Shown here one piece after another: positions 42,638-51,110 of a stretch of 64,000 nt of DNA. The DNA lies in NCBI RefSeq assembly GCF_947500125.1, contig NZ_CANMRA010000019.1, positions 1 to 64,000 of the forward strand, written 5' to 3'. The notes under the pieces are model-generated. The model saw nothing but the letters and a program-made list of their open reading frames with translations. It ran no database searches and was not told the DNA's origin. Each line of letters starts with the position of its first letter. The first letter of the stretch is position 1. The DNA is from an uncultured Kocuria sp. (GTDB lineage Bacteria; Actinomycetota; Actinomycetes; Actinomycetales; Micrococcaceae). The position numbers were made by a program, and so were the translations under genes.

Positions 42638-44848
42638 ATGGCCGACACCACCACTACCGACGGCGCGCTGCGCCGGCTCGCCGAGGCCTACCGGGTCTCC
42701 ACGACCTACGCCGGGTTCGACGGACGGGAGCGGGACGTCCCGGAGCCGACGCTGCGCGCCGTCCTGGACGCGCTGGGCGCGGACGCCGCCGACGACGACG
42801 CGATCGAGGCGTGCCTCGCCCAGCGGGAGCTGGCACCCTGGCGGCGGGTGCTGCCGCCCGTGGTGGTCGCCGTCGCGGGGGAGCGCACCCGCTTCGCGGC
42901 GCACGTCCCGCACGGCGCCACGGTGCGCGTGACCATCGTGGCGGAGGACGGGACCCGGATCACGGCGCCCCCGGTGGACAACTGGCGCTCCCCGCGCGAC
43001 GTGGACGGCGTCCTCACCGGCCAGGCCACGTTCGAGGTGCCCGAGGCCCTCGCCGTGGGCTGGTACGAGGTCCGCGCCGAGTGCCCCGAGGTCGACGGCG
43101 GACGCCCGGTCACGACGCCGCTGGCCGTGACCCCGCGGTACCTGTCCAGCACCGACCGGCTGCACGGCCGGCACCGCTGGGGCTACATGGCGCAGATCTA
43201 CTCGGTGACCTCCGGGCGGTCGTGGGGCGTGGGCGACATCTCGGACCTCGCGAGCCTCGCCGCGATCTCGGGGGAGCAGGGGGCGGACTACCTGCTGGTC
43301 AACCCGCTGCACGCCGCCGAGCCCGCCCCGCCGGTGGAGCCCTCGCCGTACCTGCCGACCAGCCGCCGCTTCTTCAACCCCCTCTACCTGCGCATCGCCG
43401 AGGTCCCCGAGTACTCCTACCTGCGCCCGGCCGACCTCGAGGTGGTCAACACGCTGGCCGCGATCCAGCGCAAGGACAACCTGGACACCAGCACCATCGA
43501 CCGGGACAAGGCGTACGCGGCCAAGCTGAAGAGCCTCGAGCTGCTGTTCACCGTCCGCCGCTCCCCGCACCGCCAGCAGCAGCTGCGCCGGTTCGTGGCC
43601 GAGGGCGGGCAGGGCCTGCAGGACTTCGGCCTGTGGTGCGCGCTGCGGGAGGAGCTCGGCGAGGACGCCCCCGAGTGGGACGACGTCGCCGCGGGCCCGG
43701 ACGCCCCGTACGCGGTGGAGGCGCGGACCCGGCTGTCCCGCAGGATCGACTTCCACGTGTGGATGCAGTGGCTGCTGGACGAGCAGCTCGAGGCCGCCCA
43801 GCGCGCGGCGCACCTGGCCGGGATGGACATCGGCGTGATCCACGACCTCGCCGTGGGCGTGCACAAGCAGGGCGCCGACGCGTGGACGCTCCAGGACGTG
43901 CTGGCCTCCGGCGTCAGCGTGGGCGCGCCCGCGGACATGTACAACCAGAAGGGCCAGAACTGGTCCCAGCCCCCGTGGCACCCGGAACGCCTGGCCGAGG
44001 CGGGCTACCTGCCCTGGCGGGACATGCTGCGCACGATCTTCCGGCACGCCGGCGGCATCCGGGTGGACCACGTCCTGGGCCTGTTCCGGCTGTGGTGGAT
44101 CCCGGACGGCCAGGAGGCCTCGGAGGGCGCCTACGTCTACTACGACCACGAGGCGATGGTCGGCATCCTCGCGCTCGAGGCGGAGCTCGCCGGGGCGGTG
44201 GTGGTCGGGGAGGACCTCGGCACCCTCGAGCCGTGGGTGCGGGAGTACCTCGCGGAGCGCGGCGTGCTGGGGACGTCGATCCTGTGGTTCGAGGTGGACG
44301 GTGACGAGCCCCTCCCGCCGGCGCGGTACCGGGAGCTGAGCATGGCCTCGGTCAGCACCCACGACTTCCCGCCCACCGCGGGCTTCCTGGAGGGCGTGCA
44401 GGTGGACGTGCGCCAGGAGCTCGGCCTGCTGGCGCGGCCCGTGGAGGAGGAGCGGGCCGAGGCCAGCCGGCAGCTCGACACGTTCTTCGCGGCCGTCGCC
44501 GCGGACGGGCTCCTCCCTGACGGGGACGCCACGGACGAGCAGGGCCTGGTCGAGGCGCTGCACCGCTACCTCGCGCAGTCCCCGGCGCTGCTGTTCAACG
44601 TCTCCCTCGTGGACGCCGTCGGTGAGCGCCGGATGCAGAACCAGCCGGGCACGGGGGACGAGTACCCCAACTGGCGCGTCCCCCTGGCCGACCAGGCGGG
44701 CAACCCGGTGCTCATCGAGCAGCTGCCGGACAACGCCCGCGCGAACTCCCTGGTGCGCGCGGTCAACGAGGCGCTCGGCAACCGGTCCCGCTTCCGGCCG
44801 GTCGGGGAGCCCGAGCAGCCCCAGCACACCGACCGCACGGCGCCCTGA
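42638..44848 (+). CDS. malQ: 4-alpha-glucanotransferase (amylomaltase)
   Basis: A 736-residue GH77 enzyme that transfers glucan segments between maltodextrins, in maltose/glycogen metabolism. An N-terminal ~150-residue extension with an Ig-like part precedes the barrel, as in other actinobacterial MalQ. Motifs are PSPYLPTSRRFFNPLYL, the nucleophile region GGIRVDHVLGLFR, the acid/base VVVGEDLGTLEPWV, and STHDFPPTAGF. The ATG at 42638 follows a leaderless -10 box. Confidence 0.92.
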   Translation: MADTTTTDGALRRLAEAYRVSTTYAGFDGRERDVPEPTLRAVLDALGADAADDDAIEACLAQRELAPWRRVLPPVVVAVAGERTRFAAHVPHGATVRVTIVAEDGTRITAPPVDNWRSPRDVDGVLTGQATFEVPEALAVGWYEVRAECPEVDGGRPVTTPLAVTPRYLSSTDRLHGRHRWGYMAQIYSVTSGRSWGVGDISDLASLAAISGEQGADYLLVNPLHAAEPAPPVEPSPYLPTSRRFFNPLYLRIAEVPEYSYLRPADLEVVNTLAAIQRKDNLDTSTIDRDKAYAAKLKSLELLFTVRRSPHRQQQLRRFVAEGGQGLQDFGLWCALREELGEDAPEWDDVAAGPDAPYAVEARTRLSRRIDFHVWMQWLLDEQLEAAQRAAHLAGMDIGVIHDLAVGVHKQGADAWTLQDVLASGVSVGAPADMYNQKGQNWSQPPWHPERLAEAGYLPWRDMLRTIFRHAGGIRVDHVLGLFRLWWIPDGQEASEGAYVYYDHEAMVGILALEAELAGAVVVGEDLGTLEPWVREYLAERGVLGTSILWFEVDGDEPLPPARYRELSMASVSTHDFPPTAGFLEGVQVDVRQELGLLARPVEEERAEASRQLDTFFAAVAADGLLPDGDATDEQGLVEALHRYLAQSPALLFNVSLVDAVGERRMQNQPGTGDEYPNWRVPLADQAGNPVLIEQLPDNARANSLVRAVNEALGNRSRFRPVGEPEQPQHTDRTAP

Positions 44849-44916
44849 CCGGTCCCGGCGACCGCGCCGGCACCACGCCCCTGCCCTGCCCCTGCCTCGA
44901 ACGGAGAGCACACCGC

Positions 44917-45786
44917 ATGACGGAGCCGACGACGCCCCGCCCGGCCGCCGCGCCGCTGGTCCGACCCGTCCGCTACGTGGCCCTCGGCGACTCCATGACC
45001 GAGGGCGTGGGCGACCCCGACCCCGCGCGCCCCAACGGGGTGCGCGGCTGGGCCGACCTCGTGGCCGAGCAGCTGACCGCGGTCCACCCGGACACCCGCT
45101 ACGCGAACCTCGCGGTCCGGGGACGGCTGCTCCGCGGGATCGTGGAAGAGCAGCTGGAGGCGTGCCTGGCCCTGCAGCCGACCCTGGTGAGCCTCTACGC
45201 CGGCGGCAACGACCTGCTGCGACCCCGGGCGGACGTGGACGCGCTCATGGGGGTCTACGAGCAGGCGGTCGCCCGGCTGCGGGCCTCCGGCGCCCAGGTG
45301 GTGCTGTTCACGGCCTTCGACCCCGGCCGGGACGCCCCCACGTCCTGGACCCGTCCCCGCCAGGCGCTCTACAACGAGCACGTCCGGGAGATCGCCGACC
45401 GGCACGGCTGCCTGGTCCTCGACTACTGGCGGATGCGCACCCTGCAGGACTGGCGCTACTGGGCGGTGGACCGGCTGCACATGTCGACCGCGGGGCACAC
45501 CCACGTGGCCGCCCGGATGCTCGAGCTGCTGGGCGTGGACCACACCCTGGAGCTCCCGCCCACGGACCGGCTGCCGCTCACCGCGAGCCCGGGCGTGCTG
45601 ACGGAGGACCTCCGCTGGGCCCGCGAGTACCTGCTGCCCTGGATCGGGCGGCGGCTGCGCGGGACCTCCTCCGGGGACACGGTCACCGCCCGCCACCCCG
45701 GGTACACGACCCTGCTCCCGCGTCCGGTGCTCCCCGCCGGCCCCGCGCCCCGCACCGGGGCGGCGGCCCCCGCCCCGTGCGGCTGA
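44917..45786 (+). CDS. SGNH/GDSL hydrolase
   Basis: A 289-residue esterase/lipase-like protein without a signal peptide. Catalytic blocks are [10 protein letters not shown] (Ser), NLAVRG (Gly block), [10 protein letters not shown] (Asn) and [10 protein letters not shown] (Asp/His). The C-terminal ~70 residues past [15 protein letters not shown] are Pro/Ala-rich. It is cytoplasmic, so it may act on intracellular esters; substrate unknown. It lies 68 bp after malQ with GGAGAG before the ATG. Confidence 0.88.
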   Translation: MTEPTTPRPAAAPLVRPVRYVALGDSMTEGVGDPDPARPNGVRGWADLVAEQLTAVHPDTRYANLAVRGRLLRGIVEEQLEACLALQPTLVSLYAGGNDLLRPRADVDALMGVYEQAVARLRASGAQVVLFTAFDPGRDAPTSWTRPRQALYNEHVREIADRHGCLVLDYWRMRTLQDWRYWAVDRLHMSTAGHTHVAARMLELLGVDHTLELPPTDRLPLTASPGVLTEDLRWAREYLLPWIGRRLRGTSSGDTVTARHPGYTTLLPRPVLPAGPAPRTGAAAPAPCG

Positions 45787-45803
45787 CCGGGGAGTTCCCC
45801 GGT

Positions 45804-45831
45804 TTGCGGGGGTCGGGGGAGCCGGTAGACT
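45804..45831 (+). promoter_or_regulatory. Ribosomal-protein operon promoter P1
   Basis: TTGCGG (45804-45809), a 16-bp spacer and TAGACT (45826-45831). Confidence 0.55.
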
Positions 45832-45861
45832 GACCCGAAGCTGGTCACACCTGACGTCAGG

Positions 45862-45890
45862 TTGCGGGGAAGTCCGTCCGGGCCTAGACT
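45862..45890 (+). promoter_or_regulatory. Ribosomal-protein operon promoter P2
   Basis: TTGCGG (45862-45867), a 17-bp spacer and TAGACT (45885-45890). Its hexamers are identical to those of P1, 59 bp downstream. The leader to rpmB would be about 215 bases. Confidence 0.6.
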
Positions 45891-46111
45891 TCAAGGCTGT
45901 CGTGTGGTGGAGTCCACCTTCCGGCACCTTGATCTTCACCGTCTTCATCGTGGCGAGGCCTTCGCCGGTTCCGGCCGCGGGCCTTACGAGAGGGCCCGGT
46001 TGGCGAACGGTGGCAATTCTGAAGGTGGCGGGACGCCCGTTGCCGCAGCTGAGTGATCAACTGCGGCACCCACTGCGTGCCGTCATTTCGTCAACATTGG
46101 AGGAGAACACT
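45891..46111 (+). other. Long leader of the rpmB operon
   Basis: A gene-free leader of about 215 bases. Near its end, TGCCGCAG (46041-46048) pairs with CTGCGGCA (46061-46068). No Zur-like A+T-rich palindrome is seen. GGAGGA precedes the rpmB ATG. It may host ribosomal-protein autoregulation; no known leader class was recognised. Confidence 0.4.
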
Positions 46112-46348
46112 ATGGCAGCGCACTGCCAGGTGACCGGAGCTCAGCCGGGCTTTGGGCACAGCATTTCGCACTCGCACCGCCGTACCAAGCGCCGGTTCGA
46201 CCCGAACATCCAGAAGAAGCGCTACTGGGTGCCGTCGCTGCGCCGCAGCGTGACGCTCAACGTCAGCGCCAAGGGCATCAAGGTCATCGACGCCCGCGGC
46301 ATCGACGCCGTCGTGACCGACATGATCGCACGTGGGGAGAAGATCTAG
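46112..46348 (+). CDS. rpmB: Ribosomal protein L28, zinc-independent form
   Basis: A 78-residue L28. It begins [17 protein letters not shown] and has [21 protein letters not shown]. The zinc form has two CxxC pairs; here only Cys5 remains and no CxxC exists, so it should not need zinc. GGAGGAGAACACT precedes ATG 46112. First gene of rpmB-rpmG-rpsN, preceded by two promoters. Confidence 0.95.
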   Translation: MAAHCQVTGAQPGFGHSISHSHRRTKRRFDPNIQKKRYWVPSLRRSVTLNVSAKGIKVIDARGIDAVVTDMIARGEKI

Positions 46349-46349
46349 C

Positions 46350-46517
<168 letters not shown>

Positions 46518-46521
46518 ATCC

Positions 46522-46827
46522 ATGGCCAAGAAGTCCAAGATCGCCAAGAACGAGCAGCGCAAGGTCGTCGTCGAGCGCTACGCCGCGAAGCGTGCCGAGC
46601 TCAAGAAGACCCTCGTCGACGAGAACGCCACCGACGAGGCCCGCGAGGAGGCCCGCCTGGGCCTGCAGAAGCTGCCCCGCGACGCCTCCCCGGTCCGCCT
46701 GCGCAACCGGGACCAGATCGACGGCCGCCCCCGCGGCACCCTCCAGAAGTTCGGCATCTCCCGCGTCCGTTTCCGCGACATGGCTCACCGCGGCGAACTG
46801 CCCGGCATCTCCAAGTCCAGCTGGTAA
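46522..46827 (+). CDS. rpsN: Ribosomal protein S14, long zinc-independent form
   Basis: A 101-residue S14 of the long type, with [19 protein letters not shown] at the N-terminus and [18 protein letters not shown] and [11 protein letters not shown] at the end. It has no cysteine; the short zinc form is 61 residues with four Cys. The order L28-L33-S14 is that of the alternative ribosomal operon in mycobacteria, though S18 is missing here. GAGGAGCGC precedes the ATG. Confidence 0.95.
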   Translation: MAKKSKIAKNEQRKVVVERYAAKRAELKKTLVDENATDEAREEARLGLQKLPRDASPVRLRNRDQIDGRPRGTLQKFGISRVRFRDMAHRGELPGISKSSW

Positions 46828-46900
46828 TTTCTGACGCAGGAGCGCGATCGGTCCCCCGTGCCGCGCTTCCCCACGACCCCAAGTCCAGGAGGACATGAAC

Positions 46901-47185
46901 ATGGCTAAGAACCGCAGTGAACTCGTCGCAGAGGTCGCCGAGAAGGCCGGTACCACCAACGCCGCCGTCAACGGCGTCCTGGACGCGATGTTCCAGGTCT
47001 TCGAGGAGTCCGTCTCCGCCGGTGAGAAGATCACCATCCCGGGCTGGCTGGCCGTCGAGCGCACCGATCGTGCCGCCCGCACGGGCCGCAACCCGCAGAC
47101 CGGCGAGACCATCGAGATCCCGGCCGGCCACGGCGTCAAGCTGACCGCTGGTTCCAAGCTCAAGGCGGCCGTGTCCAAGAAGTAG
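46901..47185 (+). CDS. HU-family DNA-binding protein
   Basis: A 94-residue nucleoid protein. NRSELVAEVAEKAGTTNAAVNGVLDAM forms the dimer helices, GEKITIPGWLAVERTDRAARTGRNPQTGE the saddle and DNA-gripping arm with the intercalating proline, and SKLKAAVSKK the end. It is the short HU form without the lysine/alanine-rich C-terminal tail of other actinobacterial HU proteins. ATG 46901 has AGGAGG eight bases upstream; the ATG at 46895 is too close. It is 73 bp after rpsN and ends in a strong terminator. Confidence 0.93.
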   Translation: MAKNRSELVAEVAEKAGTTNAAVNGVLDAMFQVFEESVSAGEKITIPGWLAVERTDRAARTGRNPQTGETIEIPAGHGVKLTAGSKLKAAVSKK

Positions 47186-47229
47186 GGACACTCGCGGCTC
47201 CGCTCCGGACCGCGTCCCACCGCTTCGTC

Positions 47230-47265
47230 CGAAGGGGCGGCCCCCATGCGGGGGCCGCCCCTTCG
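47230..47265 (+). terminator. Terminator after the HU gene
   Basis: A perfect 16-bp stem (CGAAGGGGCGGCCCCC with 47250-47265) and an ATGC loop. Confidence 0.88.
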
Positions 47266-47528
47266 GCGTCCCCGGACCGTCCGGTCGGCGTACCGGACTC
47301 CCGCGCCGGCGGGGCCGCGGTCCCGGGCGCGACCCGCCCGGCGCCGCAAGGGGTGCGGTGCCGGAGCGGGTCAGGCGCTGGAACGGGTCAGGCGCTGGAA
47401 CGGTTCGGACGCTGTGGCGGGCTCGCTGCCGGAACGGGGCGAGTGCCGCAATTGGCCCGGCTCCGGGGGCGGCGCGCATAATGGGGGCACCGGACCGAGC
47501 GGCCGGCGACGAGACGGGAGGTGGAGGC
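47266..47528. other. Spacer with a 17-bp direct repeat
   Basis: No gene. A 17-bp unit CGGGTCAGGCGCTGGAA is repeated at 47367-47383 and 47384-47400, with a decayed third copy. A GGGAGG ribosome-binding site for the next gene ends the region. Confidence 0.5.
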
Positions 47529-48197
47529 GTGAGCCCACGTGCACGGCGCCTCGCCCGCGGCTGGGCCGGAGCGGCCATCGCCACCTCCGCCGCCGCCCTC
47601 TCCCACGCGGCCGCCGGTGGGCAGGCCCCACCCGCGCTGCTCGTGCTCCTGTCCCTGGCCCTGTCCGGGCCCCTGTGCATGGCCCTGGCCGGCCGGGTGC
47701 TCTCCCGGTCGTCCCTGCTGGTGGGCGTGCTGCTCAGCCAGTCCGTCCTGCACGCCCTGTTCGCAGGCTCAGACGGTGTCAGCACCGTGGCCCACGCCGC
47801 CCACCTCTCCGGGCACCACGGCGCCGCCGGCAGCTCGCCCGGCGCGGGACCCGCCCTCGTGCTGGAGGTCCAGTCCCACGCCGAGCACGGCGGGGCCGTG
47901 ATGCTCGTCTCCCACGTGCTGGCCGCGCTGGCCGCCTACGTGCTCATGCGCCACGGCGAGGTCGCGGCCGTGGTGCTGCTGGAGGCGTTCCGGCTGCGGG
48001 TGCGCCGGTGGCGGCAGGTCCTGTCCGCTCCCGTGGTCGTCGGCCGGCCGCGGGCCGTGCGGGCCGGGCGCCCGCACGTGCTGACCGACCAGTCCCTGCT
48101 GCGCCCGGTGCGCTCCCATCGCGGGCCGCCGCGCGCCCGCCGTCGACCCCTGCTGCCGGTCCTCCTCCCGGGACCCACCTCGCTGCCCGCCGGCTGA
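47529..48197 (+). CDS. His-rich membrane protein next to copC
   Basis: A 222-residue protein with four to five hydrophobic helices in the first 150 residues. Histidines cluster between helices (HAAHLSGHHGAAG about residues 88-100; SHAEHGGAVMLVSHV about 115-130). The last ~60 residues are Arg/Pro-rich and cytoplasmic. I do not recognise a named family. Its place before copC, a PCuAC gene and copD, and the His/Met pattern, suggest metal handling, probably copper. GTG start with GGGAGG seven bases upstream. Confidence 0.6.
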   Translation: MSPRARRLARGWAGAAIATSAAALSHAAAGGQAPPALLVLLSLALSGPLCMALAGRVLSRSSLLVGVLLSQSVLHALFAGSDGVSTVAHAAHLSGHHGAAGSSPGAGPALVLEVQSHAEHGGAVMLVSHVLAALAAYVLMRHGEVAAVVLLEAFRLRVRRWRQVLSAPVVVGRPRAVRAGRPHVLTDQSLLRPVRSHRGPPRARRRPLLPVLLPGPTSLPAG

Positions 48198-48325
48198 GCC
48201 GGCCGACCGCGGGGCGCCGCCCGGGTGACGGGCCCCGGCGGGACGTCCGACGGCCCGTGCACGCCGTCCGGCCGTTCCGGCCCGGCGGCCCCGGCCCACC
48301 GCCGCCCGGCCCACGAGGAGACCTC

Positions 48326-48886
48326 ATGCGCACGTCCACCACCCGACGCACCGCGACCCTGCTGGCCGCTGGTGCTCTCACCCTCCTGCCCGTCCTGCCC
48401 GCCTCCGCGCACGACGAGCTCACCGCCGTCTCGCCGGAGCCCGGATCCGTCCTGGCCACCGCGCCGGAAGAGCTCGAGCTCACCTTCTCCGGGGAGGTCA
48501 TGGACATCGGCCACCAGATCCTGGTCACCGACTCCGAGGGGCGCTCCGTGACGGACGGCCCGCTCGAGCCGGAGGGCAACCGGGTGGTCCAGCCGCTGGC
48601 CGGGTCCGGGACGGAGGACGAGACCTACCGCGTGGTCTGGCGGGTCGTCTCCAGCGACGGGCACCCCATCGAGGGGACCTTCACCTACGACGTCGGCTCC
48701 GGCGACGAGCCCACGGCGGACCCGAGCGCCCCGGTGGAGGACACCGCCGACCGCGCCCAGGACGCCGCCGACCGCACCTCGTCCGGGGACGTCCCGCTCT
48801 GGGCCGTCGCCGTCGTGGGCGGGGCCGTGGCCCTCGGCGTGCTCGGCCTGGTGAGCCTCGTCTCCCGCCGGCGCCGCCGGAGCTGA
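48326..48886 (+). CDS. copC: CopC-domain copper-binding protein, membrane-anchored
   Basis: A 186-residue exported protein. A Sec signal peptide ends at PASA, so the mature protein begins with His (HDELTAVSPEPGS), the copper-brace histidine of CopC. The second conserved His is in SSDGHPIEGTFTYDV. The beta-sandwich ends near residue 125; an acidic linker and one C-terminal helix (WAVAVVGGAVALGVLGLV) anchor it with a basic tail. It should bind Cu(II) outside the membrane for delivery to CopD. GAGGAG precedes ATG 48326. Confidence 0.9.
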   Translation: MRTSTTRRTATLLAAGALTLLPVLPASAHDELTAVSPEPGSVLATAPEELELTFSGEVMDIGHQILVTDSEGRSVTDGPLEPEGNRVVQPLAGSGTEDETYRVVWRVVSSDGHPIEGTFTYDVGSGDEPTADPSAPVEDTADRAQDAADRTSSGDVPLWAVAVVGGAVALGVLGLVSLVSRRRRRS

Positions 48887-49019
48887 ACCGACCGGGATCG
48901 CCCCCGGGCCCACACCGTCCGATCCGCCGGCCGCCGCCGGGCCGTCGCCGCGCCCCGCGGCCGCCGTCGCGCACCCTTCTGCACACCGTCCCAGGCTGCA
49001 CACCATTCCAGGAGCCACC

Positions 49020-49742
49020 ATGCCCATCTCCATGCCCATCTCCATGCCCCCATCCGTGCCCAGCTCCGTGTCCACCGCACTGCTGCGCACCACCACCGTC
49101 CTCGCCCTCGGCGCCGTCGCGCTCACGGGGTGCGCGTCCTCCGCGCAGGAGGCCGCACCGGCCACCGGGTCCACGTCCGTCTCCGGCGGCCCGTCCCCGC
49201 ACGACGCCGGGGACACCGCCGCGCAGGGGCCGCTCACCGTGGAGCGGGCCTGGGCGAAGGCGGGCTCCGCCGGAGCCATGACCGGGGTCTTCGGCACCCT
49301 CGTCAACGAGGGCGACGCCCCGGTCGTGCTCACCGGCGCGGCCGCCGAGGACGCCGCCGGGGCGGTCGAGCTGCACGAGACCGTGCTCGACCCCGACACC
49401 GGCAGCACGGTCATGCAACGGATGCAGGACCCGGTCAGCATCGCCCCGGGGGAGTCCTACGCTCTCGAGCCCGGGGCGGACCACATCATGCTCCTGGACC
49501 TGCGCTGCGACCTGCGCGCCGGGGACGAGGTCGACCTCGTGCTGCGCTTCGAGGACGGGACGGAGCAGACAGTCACGGCGGCCATCCGCGACTACGCCGG
49601 CGCGCAGGAGGAGTACGACCCGGGCGAGAGCCACGGTGAGGGCAACGACGAGGGCCACGACGAGGGCCACGCGACCGGGAGCGGGACGGGGCCGTCCTCC
49701 GACGCCACGCCCGCGGCGGACCTGCCGGGCTGCCGTGGGTGA
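49020..49742 (+). CDS. PCuAC-type copper chaperone lipoprotein
   Basis: A 240-residue lipoprotein (lipobox ALTGC near residue 38). The PCuAC/DUF461 copper site is present: ELHETV, a Met in VMQRM, and HIML in the family H-x10-M-x21-H-x-M arrangement. PCuAC proteins pass Cu(I) to the CuA centre of cytochrome oxidase. After the domain there is a His/Glu tail (SHGEGNDEGHDEGH), a likely extra metal sponge. Three in-frame ATGs (49020, 49032, 49044) lie in a 12-bp repeat; CAGGAG favours the first. The downstream peroxidase start overlaps the end. Confidence 0.85.
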   Translation: MPISMPISMPPSVPSSVSTALLRTTTVLALGAVALTGCASSAQEAAPATGSTSVSGGPSPHDAGDTAAQGPLTVERAWAKAGSAGAMTGVFGTLVNEGDAPVVLTGAAAEDAAGAVELHETVLDPDTGSTVMQRMQDPVSIAPGESYALEPGADHIMLLDLRCDLRAGDEVDLVLRFEDGTEQTVTAAIRDYAGAQEEYDPGESHGEGNDEGHDEGHATGSGTGPSSDATPAADLPGCRG

Positions 49743-51003
49743 GCCCCGCGGCGTGAACCGGAGGCGCCTGCTCGTGGCGGGCGGCGTCGCCGGCGTCGGA
49801 GCCGCCTCGGCCCTGGGCCTGGAGTCGGCCCGCCGGACCGGTGCCCTCGACCCGGCGCCGCAGGAGGGTCCCCGGCGGGCGCAGCAGAGGCATGGGCAGG
49901 CCACAGTGCCCTTCCACGGCCCCCGCCAGGCCGGGGTGGCCACCGCGCCCCAGGCGTTCGCCGCGTTCGTGGCGCTGGACCTCCACCGGGGCACCACCCG
50001 GGACGCGGTGCGGCGGCTGCTGCGGGTGCTCTCCGAGGACGCCGCCGCCCTGACCCGGGGCCGGGCACCGATCGCGGACCAGGAGCCGTGGCTCGCCGAG
50101 AACCCGGCGCGGCTCACGGTCACCTTCGGCTTCGGGCCGCGGCTGCTCCGACTGGTCGCCCCGGACCGCGCACCGGCCTGGCTGCGGCCCCTGCCGGCGT
50201 TCTCGATCGACCGGCTCGAGGAGCGGTGGAGCGACGGCGACCTGCTGCTGCAGATCTGCGCCGACGACCGGCTCACCGTCTCGCACGCCCAACGGGTGCT
50301 GCTCAAGGCCGCCCGCTCCTTCGCCGCCGTGCGCTGGGTGCAGGACGGGTTCCGGCACACGGTGGGCTCGGTCCCCGACGGGCAGAGCATGCGCAACCTC
50401 TTCGGCCAGGTGGACGGCACCGTCAACCCCCGGGGCGGCAGCGAGGAGTACGAGCGGGTGGTCCACGGCCACGGCGGCTTCGCGCCGTGGATCCAGGACG
50501 GCGCCGCCCTCGTCGTCCGCCGAATCGCCATGAACCTGGACACCTGGGACGAGGCGGACACCCCGGCCCGCGAGGACGCCGTGGGGCGGCGCCTGAGCGA
50601 CGGCGCCCCGCTGACCGGGGGCGCCGAGCACGACGAGCCCGACCTCGAGGCGCGAGGGCCGCTGGGCTTCCCCGTCATCGCGGACTACGCCCACGTGCGC
50701 CGCTCCCGCTCGGAGGACCCCCTGGAGCGGATCCACCGGCGGGTCTACAACTACGACCTGCCCGTCGCGGACGCCTCGGGCTCGCGGGGCCGGGGCGCGA
50801 CCGCCGGAGGGATCAGCGACGCGGGAATGGTCTTCGCGGCCTACTGCTCGGACGTCGACCGCCAGTTCGTCCCGATCCAGCGCCGGCTGGACGAGCTCGA
50901 CATGCTCAACGCCTGGACCACGCCGGTCGGGTCCGCGGTCTTCGCCGTGCCACCGGGCTGCGCCGAGGGCGGGTTCGTGGGGGACGGGCTCTTCGCGGAC
51001 TGA
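49735..51003 (+). CDS. DyP-type haem peroxidase (EfeB-like), Tat-exported
   Basis: A 422-residue dye-decolourising peroxidase. RRRLLVAGGVAGVGAASALG is a twin-arginine signal. GQVDGTVNP holds the catalytic Asp of the GxxDG motif, and the proximal haem His is in RIHRRVYNYD. EfeB-like enzymes act outside the membrane and need haem. GTG at 49735 or 49753 can start; neither has a good ribosome-binding site, so coupling to the upstream chaperone gene is likely (8-bp overlap for 49735). It lies in a copper gene cluster and not in an efeUOB operon. Confidence 0.85.
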   Translation: MGEPRGVNRRRLLVAGGVAGVGAASALGLESARRTGALDPAPQEGPRRAQQRHGQATVPFHGPRQAGVATAPQAFAAFVALDLHRGTTRDAVRRLLRVLSEDAAALTRGRAPIADQEPWLAENPARLTVTFGFGPRLLRLVAPDRAPAWLRPLPAFSIDRLEERWSDGDLLLQICADDRLTVSHAQRVLLKAARSFAAVRWVQDGFRHTVGSVPDGQSMRNLFGQVDGTVNPRGGSEEYERVVHGHGGFAPWIQDGAALVVRRIAMNLDTWDEADTPAREDAVGRRLSDGAPLTGGAEHDEPDLEARGPLGFPVIADYAHVRRSRSEDPLERIHRRVYNYDLPVADASGSRGRGATAGGISDAGMVFAAYCSDVDRQFVPIQRRLDELDMLNAWTTPVGSAVFAVPPGCAEGGFVGDGLFAD

Positions 51004-51110
51004 GGCCCGTCCGTGTGGGCTCCGGCACACGCGCACGGGCCCGTGCGCGCGGAGGGGGACAATGGAGACGGGCCGCCCTGTCGTCGTGGGGCGGATGAAG
51101 GAGACTGACC

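Noticed and set aside
45902-46111. N-terminal extension of rpmB through its leader
   Set aside because: The frame is open, but L28 homology and a GGAGGA site begin at 46112; the upstream residues look like translated leader.
45787-46111. Zur operator before the L28-L33-S14 operon
   Set aside because: No A+T-rich palindrome of the Zur type is visible; only GC-rich hairpins.
49636-49734. Upstream start for the DyP peroxidase
   Set aside because: It would overlap the PCuAC gene by about 100 bp and place Arg/Pro-rich residues before the twin-arginine signal.
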